64,000 bases of DNA. Origin: Kushneria sinocarnis. Lineage in GTDB: Bacteria > Pseudomonadota > Gammaproteobacteria > Pseudomonadales > Halomonadaceae. The notes under the pieces are model-generated. The model ran no database searches and was not told the DNA's origin. It was given only the letters and a program-made list of their open reading frames with translations. A program made the translations under genes and the position numbers. The DNA lies in the NCBI RefSeq assembly GCF_003633775.1, contig NZ_RBIN01000009.1, positions 1 to 64,000 of the forward strand, read 5' to 3'. Positions 58,081 through 64,000 of this stretch are shown here, piece by piece. The number at the start of each line of letters is the position of its first letter. Position 1 is the stretch's first letter.

Positions 58081-58447
58081 CCGCTTCCATGTCCTCGGGA
58101 AGCGGATGGGTAAAGGCATTGGAGAGTGCCTGCATCAGGACCCGCTCCTGCTCCAGCAGTTCGCGTATCAGTACCTGGACATCATTGCCGACAAAGCTCT
58201 TCAGCCGGCTCCACAGCCAGAGGTAGTCGTCGCGTTCCACATCGGCATCGCGGGGCAGCAGTTTCATGTGCCGGCGGGCCAGCTGCTGCAGCTTGCGCAC
58301 TTCCTCGCGGCGCTCTTCGAAGACAGGGCCGAACTGCTCGCGGAGATGACCCGGCAGGCGTGCGGCGTTGTCCTGAAAATAGTCGAGGCTGTCGGCCAGT
58401 GCCTCGAGCAGGCCGTCGATCGCCGCCTGGCGATTATCGAGAAACAT
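57998..58447 (-). CDS. hypothetical all-helical protein
   Basis: Unrecognised 149-residue soluble protein. It appears wholly alpha-helical (AIDGLLEALADSLDYFQDNAARLPGHL, EVRKLQQLARRHM, VQVLIRELLEQERVLMQAL, MIQLLYRHQ), a pattern that fits a helical bundle such as a DUF2383- or ferritin-like fold, but no metal-ligand set was identified. Codon bias is consistent with a real gene. Its last 83 bp overlap the C-terminal extension of the convergent SanA-like gene. Confidence 0.6.
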   Translation of the reverse strand: MFLDNRQAAIDGLLEALADSLDYFQDNAARLPGHLREQFGPVFEERREEVRKLQQLARRHMKLLPRDADVERDDYLWLWSRLKSFVGNDVQVLIRELLEQERVLMQALSNAFTHPLPEDMEAVMEQLWRNCRQMIQLLYRHQSRHQKRR

Positions 58448-58573
58448 GAGCGATCATCTCCGCTGACGCTGGTATGCGCGAATTCGGGCGGTGTACCACA
58501 CTCCTGATTCTAACGCGTCCTGCGATAGCTGGCATTGCCGAATTGGACCACGCAAGGGCGTACCGGTCATGGA

Positions 58574-59482
58574 TCAGCCACGTGGCCGCGGAGGCACCTT
58601 CTGAACCGGAGCGGCATGCTTCTCGAGGTGCTCGATGATCAGTCCGGCAACATCACGCCCGGTGGTGGTTTCGATGCCTTCCAGCCCCGGCGAGGAGTTG
58701 ACCTCCATGATGACCGGCCCGTGATGGGAGCGCAGCAGATCGACCCCGGCGACCTGCAGGCCCATGGCACGTGCCGCACGAATGGCGGTGGAACGCTCCT
58801 CGGGGGTAATGCGAATGGTATGCGCCGTGCCGCCGCGATGGAGATTGGAGCGGAATTCGCCTTCGGCCGCCTGGCGGCGCATCGCGGCCACGACCTTGTC
58901 GCCGACCACGAAGCAGCGCAGATCGGCGCCCTTCGCCTCGCGGATGTACTCCTGCACCATGATGTTGGCATGCAGCCCCATGAAGGCCTGAATCACGCTC
59001 TCGGCTGCCTGGACGGTCTCCGCCAGCACCACGCCGATGCCCTGGGTGCCCTCGAGCAGCTTGATGACCAGCGGCGCGCCGCCCACCATCCGGATCAGGT
59101 CGGGAATGTCATCCGGTGAGTGGGCAAAACCGGTCACCGGCAGGCCCAGTCCCTTGCGGGAAAGCAGCTGCAGCGAGCGCAGCTTGTCCCGGGAGCGGGT
59201 GATGCCCACCGAGTCGTTGAGCACATAGGTGCCCATCATCTCGAACTGGCGCAGCACGGCGCAGCCGTAGAAGGTGACGGAGGCGCCGATGCGCGGGATC
59301 ACGGCATCAAAGGCCTCCAGCTCTTCGCCACGGTAGTGGATCGAGGGGCGGTGCGAGGCGATGTTCATGTAGCAGCGCAGGGTGTTGACGACCCGGACCG
59401 TATGCCCCCGCTGTTCGGCCGCCTCGATGAGGCGGCGTGACGAATACAGGTTGCGATTGCGAGAGAGCAGGGCAATGTGCAT
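58574..59482 (-). CDS. rimK: ribosomal protein bS6 glutamate ligase RimK
   Basis: ATP-grasp enzyme that adds glutamates to the C-terminus of ribosomal protein bS6. The 302-residue protein starts [22 protein letters not shown], has ATP-grasp motifs ([30 protein letters not shown]) and the Mg-binding [25 protein letters not shown]. In Pseudomonas, RimK activity is tuned by RimA, RimB and c-di-GMP to remodel the ribosome. It is the last gene of a DUF3549-rimB-rimK operon, 39 bp after rimB. Confidence 0.96.
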   Translation of the reverse strand: MHIALLSRNRNLYSSRRLIEAAEQRGHTVRVVNTLRCYMNIASHRPSIHYRGEELEAFDAVIPRIGASVTFYGCAVLRQFEMMGTYVLNDSVGITRSRDKLRSLQLLSRKGLGLPVTGFAHSPDDIPDLIRMVGGAPLVIKLLEGTQGIGVVLAETVQAAESVIQAFMGLHANIMVQEYIREAKGADLRCFVVGDKVVAAMRRQAAEGEFRSNLHRGGTAHTIRITPEERSTAIRAARAMGLQVAGVDLLRSHHGPVIMEVNSSPGLEGIETTTGRDVAGLIIEHLEKHAAPVQKVPPRPRG

Positions 59483-59521
59483 GAAAACACCTCTTGTTGG
59501 CGGGCACCAAAGGTGTGTAGC

Positions 59522-59959
59522 TCAGGGTGCACCGTGCAGGAAGGAAGCCCCCGGTGCTACCAGCATCCGGCGCATGGCGCGCCGTCCCAGCAGCATGGGG
59601 TGACGCATGCGACTGCGATCGACCAGCGTCAGTTCGATCTCCCAGTTCATCTCGCCCAGCTGAATGGGCGTACGAATGACATGCCGCCAGTCGATATGGC
59701 CGTTGGAGCTGCGTACCCGACGCCGATCATAGAAGGGGAGCCTGAAGCGCTGGCTGGTGGCGCCATCATCGCCTGTCCAGGTATCGAATTCGATCCATTG
59801 GGCGCCACTCTCCTCGATCAGTTCGATGCGTTCGGCATGGAGCGCCGAGGTGCGGGCGCCGGTATCGATCTTGCAGGCCAGCCGCAGTGACAGCTCCGGC
59901 AGCTCGATCATCTCCCGGCGACCGAGGATGGCGCGTGGTTCATAGGGCAGTGGTGTCAT
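59522..59959 (-). CDS. rimB: RimB-type retropepsin-like protease
   Basis: Aspartic-protease-like protein of the RimB/DUF785 family, also annotated as ATP-dependent zinc protease. The 145-residue product has the retropepsin motif in KIDTGARTSALHAERIE (Asp-Thr-Gly at about 32-34), a second beta half with GHIDWRHVIRTPIQLG and HPMLLGRRAMRRMLVAPGASFLHG. In Pseudomonas, RimB removes glutamates from modified bS6. Start codon overlaps the DUF3549 stop by 4 bp (ATGA), and rimK follows. Confidence 0.88.
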   Translation of the reverse strand: MTPLPYEPRAILGRREMIELPELSLRLACKIDTGARTSALHAERIELIEESGAQWIEFDTWTGDDGATSQRFRLPFYDRRRVRSSNGHIDWRHVIRTPIQLGEMNWEIELTLVDRSRMRHPMLLGRRAMRRMLVAPGASFLHGAP

Positions 59960-60963
59960 GAAGCAGCTTCCCCAAGCATCGTTCGGACCTGGTGCGCCAG
60001 CGGTGTATGGTGCTCGGCCTGACGCATCATCATCAGCAATGGCAGGCGCAGACGCGGCATCAGGGCAAGATCGCCGATCAGGGCCCGAAACACCGCCGAC
60101 GGCCGCTCGGCCAGCTGATCCAGCAGCAGCCGAAGCCGGAGCTCATGCTCCAGATGATGCCAGCCGCGTGCGGCCACCAGAGCGAGGGTTTCATCGTCCG
60201 GCTCGTCACGCAGCAGGGCGGTCACCCACTCCGCAGCCTCGGGCAGCGTGCTGCTGATACCGGCGCGCTGACAGGCGCGCCGGGTGTCGGGGGCCTCGCC
60301 TGCGGTCTGAGCTTGCGCCCTCAGGGCTCGAATCAGTACTACGGTTTCCGGCGGTGCATGCTCCAAACAGTAGCAGAGCTCATGCAGGGCCTCGACCGAA
60401 AGCGCGGGCAGTCGCTCGGCGATGAGGGCTTCATCTGCCGGGCTGCGGCGCACCGCGGTATCGGCCACTCCCTGCAGACCGAGGGTTGACCAGTGCCGGG
60501 CGGTATTGACGTCGGTCAGCGCTTCGTATGCAGGCTGCCACCAGCTGCTGGCCGGCAGTGCCAGATCATGGGTGATCCGGGCGTGCAGCATGGCCAGTGT
60601 CCGGGTATCCGGCTGAAAGGCCAGCGGTTCGCTCTCCAGATCATCGGCTTTGCCATCATGAACGTCAGCCTGCGTATGCAGCAGACGCTCGATGAGGGCA
60701 TCGCGCGGGCCCGGCTGCAGCATGCCCTGCTCATCCAGTGGCAGGCTCAGACACCAGAGATTGGGGTCGTCATGACTGGCTCCCGGAAACACTATGGCCA
60801 GACGGGCATGACCCTGCCAGGGCGCCTCCCAGGCCTGCTTCAGTGCTTCAAGGGCCTGCATGTGCGTACGGTCGCAGGGGACCACACGGCGGCCGGCATG
60901 ATAGTAGCGTGGCGGTTGTCCGGCGCGGCTGAACAGCGCATCGAGCGTCAGTGGTAGACTCAC
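59956..60963 (-). CDS. DUF3549 family protein
   Basis: A 335-residue protein of the DUF3549 family, with no known biochemical function. It starts at GTG (60963) after GAAGG, with SLPLTLDALFSRAGQPPRYYHAGRRVVP as the family N-terminus; an ATG at 61080 would add 39 residues of unlikely sequence. The middle and C-terminal parts are helical-repeat-like (Leu- and Ala-rich, many short helices) with no catalytic motif. Its stop overlaps the rimB start by 4 bp, putting it in the same transcription and translation unit as rimB-rimK, so a role in ribosome or stress regulation is plausible. Confidence 0.85.
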   Translation of the reverse strand: MSLPLTLDALFSRAGQPPRYYHAGRRVVPCDRTHMQALEALKQAWEAPWQGHARLAIVFPGASHDDPNLWCLSLPLDEQGMLQPGPRDALIERLLHTQADVHDGKADDLESEPLAFQPDTRTLAMLHARITHDLALPASSWWQPAYEALTDVNTARHWSTLGLQGVADTAVRRSPADEALIAERLPALSVEALHELCYCLEHAPPETVVLIRALRAQAQTAGEAPDTRRACQRAGISSTLPEAAEWVTALLRDEPDDETLALVAARGWHHLEHELRLRLLLDQLAERPSAVFRALIGDLALMPRLRLPLLMMMRQAEHHTPLAHQVRTMLGEAAS

Positions 60964-61209
60964 TTGAACCTTCGTCTTCTGTCGACAGGGCAGGCAATGT
61001 AACGTGTCGTTTTCCGGCTTTCCAGAGCCCGGCAACCGACTGCTCAGATTTTGACCATCGTGTGATAGCCCGGCCGTCACCGGTGCTGACGCAGGATATC
61101 CCGAACTTGTTCACAGGCTCATTCAGCCTTTCTGTGCACGACCGGACGTGTTCCGATCATCGGCTTCGCCGGTTCACACGGCCGGGCCGCTTTACTTCCA
61201 GGAGACAGC

Positions 61210-61560
61210 ATGAATCAGTATCAGCAGCTTGCCGTGGCACTCGAACGGCTCGAATCCTCGATGCGGGCCGGCGATCTCTGGCGCCAGGAACGGCCACCCG
61301 AGGAGGCCTTCAAAAGCGCGGAGCCCTTCTGCATTGATACCATGACGCTGCCGCAGTGGCTGCGTTTCGTGTTCTGCGCGCGTCTGCGCGAGAGCATCGA
61401 GCACGGCAGCGCCCTGCCGCAGCAGTCGCAGGTGGCCCCGGCCGCCGAGCTTCAGCTGCAGGGACTGTCGACCGGCAGACGCGTTCCCGTGCTGGAATCA
61501 CTGCACGACATCGACCACGTGCTCAATACCGGCTACCTGCGGGAACAGGCATCCTCATGA
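61210..61560 (+). CDS. yqcC: YqcC family protein (DUF446)
   Basis: A 116-residue DUF446 protein. It has the family marks ALERLESSMRAGDLWRQERPPEEAFKSAEPFCIDTMTLPQWLRFVFCARLRESIE at about 9-63. Function unknown; in E. coli yqcC lies next to truC. An AGGAG ribosome binding site precedes the ATG. Its stop overlaps the start of the gamma-glutamylcyclotransferase-like gene by 4 bp, so the two are coupled. The 246-bp gap before it (60964-61209), shared with the divergent DUF3549 gene, shows no other feature. Confidence 0.9.
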   Translation: MNQYQQLAVALERLESSMRAGDLWRQERPPEEAFKSAEPFCIDTMTLPQWLRFVFCARLRESIEHGSALPQQSQVAPAAELQLQGLSTGRRVPVLESLHDIDHVLNTGYLREQASS

Positions 61561-62066
61561 GCGCAGTGCACTACTATTTCGCTTATGGCAGCAACATGAA
61601 TCCGGCACGCATGCAGGCGCGCGTGGGGGAGACGCGCGGTGCGCTGGCAGCACGCCTGCCGGGCTGGCGGCTGAGCTTTGACAAGGCTGCCCGGCCGGCA
61701 GGGGTGGCGCACGCCAACGTCGCTCCGGATGAACGGGCCGTCGTGGAAGGTGTGCTTCATGAGCTCGCTCATCCCGAGCAGATCGAGCTGATGGATCCCT
61801 ACGAGGGGCATCCGGATCAGTATCAGCGGCGTATCGAGAGCTTCGAGACCGAGCACGGAATGCTCAGTGGCTGGGTATACGTGGCACTGTCGGACAAGAC
61901 GGAAGCCGGTCGCCTGCCGGCCCGGGAGTACATGGCGCATCTGCTGGCCGGACGCCCCTGGCTGTCGCGCGCCTATTACGAGGCGCTCCTGCAGCAGCCC
62001 TGTATCGACGGGCTGGACCAAAAGGTACTGCAGGACATCGGAATCCGTCAGCAGACGCCCCGCTGA
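61557..62066 (+). CDS. gamma-glutamylcyclotransferase-fold protein
   Basis: Small protein of the gamma-glutamylcyclotransferase (AIG2-like) fold, which releases 5-oxoproline from gamma-glutamyl amines or dipeptides. The 169-residue product has the substrate loop YFAYGSNMNPARM, the AGVAHANV core and the catalytic Glu segment LMDPYEGHPDQYQR. The exact substrate is uncertain; candidates include glutathione breakdown products or lysine-derived crosslinks. It overlaps yqcC by 4 bp and converges with ompW. Confidence 0.85.
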   Translation: MSAVHYYFAYGSNMNPARMQARVGETRGALAARLPGWRLSFDKAARPAGVAHANVAPDERAVVEGVLHELAHPEQIELMDPYEGHPDQYQRRIESFETEHGMLSGWVYVALSDKTEAGRLPAREYMAHLLAGRPWLSRAYYEALLQQPCIDGLDQKVLQDIGIRQQTPR

Positions 62067-62091
62067 ACCCTGTCCCGCTCCTGAACGGACA

Positions 62092-62111
62092 ACGCCGGCG
62101 AAGGCCGGCGT
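62092..62111. terminator. hairpin between convergent gGCT-like gene and ompW
   Basis: ACGCCGGC (62092-62099) and GCCGGCGT (62104-62111) form an 8-bp stem with a GAAG tetraloop midway between the two stop codons. Downstream on the plus strand ATTCACTTTC is T-rich. It likely serves the plus-strand gene and possibly ompW. Confidence 0.55.
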
Positions 62112-62136
62112 ATTCACTTTCCCGTGCGGGAAGACT

Positions 62137-62703
62137 TCAGAAGCGGTAGGTGATACCGCCACCCACGGTGACCGGGTTCAGCTTGTCGTCACCGCCGCCG
62201 CTGTAGTCGACGTCGATGTCGGTGTACTGGGCGAAGCCGTTGACGGCCCAGTGGTCGGTAACCTGCATGTCGACACCCACCTGGCCGGTCCAGCCCCAGT
62301 TGCTGTCATCGACGCCGCTGCGATCATTCAGGTCGGCACCGTTGAAGCGCATGTAGGTGGCACCGGCACCCACGTAGGGCTGTACCGTGGCATCGGTGCC
62401 ACCCAGCGGATAGTACTGGGCCAGCAGGCTGTACGGACGTGCCTTGAAGTGGCCGCCGTTGTCGCCATCGTACTTGGCACGGTTGCTGGTGTTGAGTTCC
62501 ACGCCGATCTTGTCGAAGGGCATGACACCGATGGCGCCGGTCCAGCCGTGGTCGCTGTCATAGGCGCCGGTACCGGTCGGCTCGGACTTGGTGACATCGC
62601 CACGGACAAAGACATCGCCTTGGCCATAGGCCAGTGCCGATTGGGCGGCGAAGGCACAGGAACCGGCGACGATGGTAGCGGTCAGGATGCGGGACATTTT
62701 CAT
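62137..62703 (-). CDS. ompW: OmpW family outer-membrane protein
   Basis: Eight-stranded outer-membrane beta-barrel of the OmpW family, a small hydrophobic channel often induced by stress, osmolarity or carbon source. The 188-residue precursor has a signal peptide (1-25, ending SALA before YGQGDVFVRG), alternating beta strands (FVRGDVTKSEP, GAIGVMPFDKIGVELNT, PYSLLAQYYPL, QPYVGAGATYMRFNG, GQVGVDMQVTDHWAVNGFAQYTDIDVD) and a C-terminal Phe (GGGITYRF) needed for BAM insertion. It is shorter than E. coli OmpW (212). Two palindromic boxes flank its promoter. Confidence 0.92.
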   Translation of the reverse strand: MKMSRILTATIVAGSCAFAAQSALAYGQGDVFVRGDVTKSEPTGTGAYDSDHGWTGAIGVMPFDKIGVELNTSNRAKYDGDNGGHFKARPYSLLAQYYPLGGTDATVQPYVGAGATYMRFNGADLNDRSGVDDSNWGWTGQVGVDMQVTDHWAVNGFAQYTDIDVDYSGGGDDKLNPVTVGGGITYRF

Positions 62704-62756
62704 GATGTATCTCCTGGCGGGGACCGGACGTCGGCCCCGGGGTTCTTTTGATTAGT

Positions 62757-62802
62757 GAACAGTGTTCCCTAACTGATGGGAGCAATATAAAAAACACTGT
62801 TC
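62757..62802 (-). promoter_or_regulatory. ompW control region with two palindromic boxes
   Basis: GAACAGTGTTC (62757-62767, a perfect 11-bp palindrome around a central G) and its nearly identical inverse AAACACTGTTC (62792-62802) lie 24 bp apart upstream of ompW. Between and across them is the AT-rich stretch CAATATAAAAA, which on the minus strand gives a TATATT -10-like hexamer. The arrangement fits a repressor dimer pair closing the ompW promoter. The regulator is unknown. Confidence 0.55.
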
Positions 62803-62924
62803 GATTTGTCACCCCCCAGGCTGAAAAAAATTCCGATTACCCTCATGGGAGAAATTCATGACATGCCTGCGGGCATGTGCATGCGGACAGGGCTTGCGGA
62901 TAGCGACTGTGGACAGTGACAGCG

Positions 62925-63683
62925 TCAGCGCAGTTTCGGCAAAAGACGCTGCAGCCAGTTGCCGACTATCCGAGAATCACTGCTGCTGGCGAGATAGCGG
63001 GCCAGAAACCGTCGCCATGTCTCGTCATCCCATTGCGACAGCCGCCGGCCGAAGAGTTCGAGATCGCGCAGCCGTTCACGACGGCCATTGATGAGAGGCC
63101 GGGATTTCTCGAGATCGATGAAGCGGGCTTCAGGGGCTTCCGGTCGTGACTGCTCAGGGCGCAGGAAGACATGCTTGGCGTAGAGGCTGCCGTGGCGCCA
63201 GCGGCGCTGGTGAAGGCGTCGCAGCAGGCTGGCACAGCTGTCGATCACGGCATCGCGGGTTGCGAGCGGCAGGCTGGCCCACTGCTGATGCCACTGCATC
63301 ATGTCCCGGTACTCATCCAGTGCCGGCGTCATCAGGATGGCCCGCCAGTCGCCGTTACGGTGGTGTTCTCCGTACCATGCGGCGCTCAGGGCGGGGATCT
63401 CCAGCCGTTCGAAGGTTCGTATGTTGCGCATTTCCCGGGCAAAGGTGGGTTCGCCCAGGGGCCGGTGAAGACTGCGTCCGAGATGATTGGTCTGACGCTT
63501 GAGAAAGAAGCGCTGCGGTGCGCCGGAAGTTTCCAGGGTCAGGACCACGACTTCCGAATGGCCGCCGCGTTCCAGATTGGGGGCATCCACCGGCGTCAGG
63601 TCCAGCGCCCAGAGCGCCTCGAAGTCGTCAAGGCCGTGCTGTTTCAGGAGGGGGTGATACTGGGGAGCAACGAATTTTTTCAT
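62925..63683 (-). CDS. InaA/Kdo-kinase-like (LPS kinase family) protein
   Basis: Kinase-fold protein of the lipopolysaccharide kinase family (WaaP/KdkA/InaA), which phosphorylates LPS core sugars or serves in acid/salicylate stress (InaA). The 252-residue product has the conserved catalytic-loop pattern RRLHQRRWRHGSLYAKHVFLR (HGD-type loop as HGSLYAKH) and DFG-like IDLEKSR, plus the ATP-site Lys in FLKRQTN. The catalytic Asp of HGD is replaced by Ser-Leu, as in several InaA proteins. The ATG at 63683 is used; a TTG one codon upstream is equally in frame. Together with the following glycosyltransferase it may belong to an envelope-sugar locus. Confidence 0.82.
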   Translation of the reverse strand: MKKFVAPQYHPLLKQHGLDDFEALWALDLTPVDAPNLERGGHSEVVVLTLETSGAPQRFFLKRQTNHLGRSLHRPLGEPTFAREMRNIRTFERLEIPALSAAWYGEHHRNGDWRAILMTPALDEYRDMMQWHQQWASLPLATRDAVIDSCASLLRRLHQRRWRHGSLYAKHVFLRPEQSRPEAPEARFIDLEKSRPLINGRRERLRDLELFGRRLSQWDDETWRRFLARYLASSSDSRIVGNWLQRLLPKLR

Positions 63684-63823
63684 CAATTACCGGGATACGA
63701 TATGTGCACATTGGTGCATAGCATGTCGGGGTCGTCACTGGAAGTAAACTGGTAGGATAGGGGGTTCGATCCAATAACGGACATGTTGTCGCGAAGAGAA
63801 CAACTTCTAGGGAGCAGGGACTG

Positions 63824-64000
63824 ATGACAGAGAAGGATGCCTGGACACTTTCACTGGTGGTTCCGGTCATGAACGAGGAAGAGGCCATAGACCCCTTTCT
63901 GTCGGCCATCGACGATACCCTGAATGATGTCGCGCCGCAGCTGGAAATTCTCTTCATCGATGACGGCTCCACGGATGGCACCGCACAGGCGCTGACAGCG
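63824..64000 (+). CDS. family 2 glycosyltransferase, 5' part only
   Basis: Only the first 59 codons are inside the window. They read as the start of a GT2 enzyme: LSLVVPVMNEEEAIDPFLSAID and the nucleotide-sugar motif LFIDDGSTDGT at about 46-56. The spacing and NEEE motif suit the dolichol-phosphate-mannose-synthase/GtrB/ArnC type, which loads a sugar on undecaprenyl phosphate, but the membrane segments that would prove this lie beyond 64000. An AGGGAGCAGG ribosome binding site precedes the ATG. Divergent from the InaA-like gene with a 140-bp gap. Confidence 0.85.
   Translation, partial: MTEKDAWTLSLVVPVMNEEEAIDPFLSAIDDTLNDVAPQLEILFIDDGSTDGTAQALTA

Overview
This is a GC-rich (low-to-mid 60s % by eye), gene-dense chromosomal segment of a gammaproteobacterium. 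The best guess is the Halomonadaceae (Halomonas, Salinicola, Kushneria or Chromohalobacter type). The reasons are the acidic proteome, the queG-nnr-tsaE-amiB-mutL-miaA-hfq-hflXKC-hisZ-purA cluster with hisZ present (as in Pseudomonas and Halomonas, not enterics), a DUF3549-rimB-rimK operon, cmoAB, a YcgR-type PilZ protein and an apparently endonuclease-type MutL. Genus cannot be fixed from the sequence alone. No prophage, integrase, intact IS element, CRISPR array or rRNA was seen; the only RNA gene is one tRNA-Arg(CCU).

Layout. 1-4.8 kb: an EamA exporter (-), then an MBL-fold hydrolase plus SulP anion transporter behind a perfect 12-bp palindrome, then an unrecognised gene. 4.8-8.9 kb: tRNA-Arg, a small unknown protein, rsmC, greB (-), and nudF-yqiB-cpdA. 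9-16.2 kb: cysDN (sulfate activation), a Fur-boxed orphan hemS/hmuS, cmoAB (tRNA wobble cmo5U) and pgi. 16.3-23.8 kb: yqiA, parE-parC-serB, a PilZ protein and a DUF2237 protein. 23.8-25.8 kb: a DUF4385 protein, then a protealysin-like M4 protease whose C-terminus is frameshifted, directly followed by an emfourin-like inhibitor. 25.9-28.7 kb: epmB (-), efp and epmA, the EF-P beta-lysylation set. 28.7-34.3 kb: psd and a rhodanese (-), a purine permease, ybaK, rsgA (-) and orn. 34.3-34.6 kb holds a cluster of REP-like repeats. 34.6-49.1 kb: queG (-), then the long nnr-to-purA run. 49.2-50.9 kb: a poxB-type gene broken at a run of seven G. 51.1-57.2 kb: a SUF Fe-S operon (Rrf2 regulator, sufB, C, D, S, T) with a recognisable autoregulatory promoter. 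57.3-62.1 kb: SanA-like protein, helical unknown, DUF3549-rimB-rimK, yqcC and a gamma-glutamylcyclotransferase-like gene. 62.1-64 kb: OmpW, an InaA/Kdo-kinase-like protein and the start of a family-2 glycosyltransferase cut by the window edge.

Most of the window is core housekeeping: translation quality and ribosome maturation (efp/epmAB, rimK, rsgA, rsmC, cmoAB, queG, miaA, tsaE, ybaK), DNA topology and repair, sulfur and Fe-S metabolism, and envelope functions. The least ordinary points are two frame-disrupted genes (M4 protease and poxB), the REP cluster, an IscR-type box overlapping the SUF promoter, a Fur-controlled heme-handling protein without its usual neighbours, paired palindromes at the ompW promoter, perfect hairpins inside the efp-epmA, sufB-sufC and hflX-hflK gaps, and several conserved or unknown proteins in informative contexts. 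I did not find a convincing wholly new multi-gene system.
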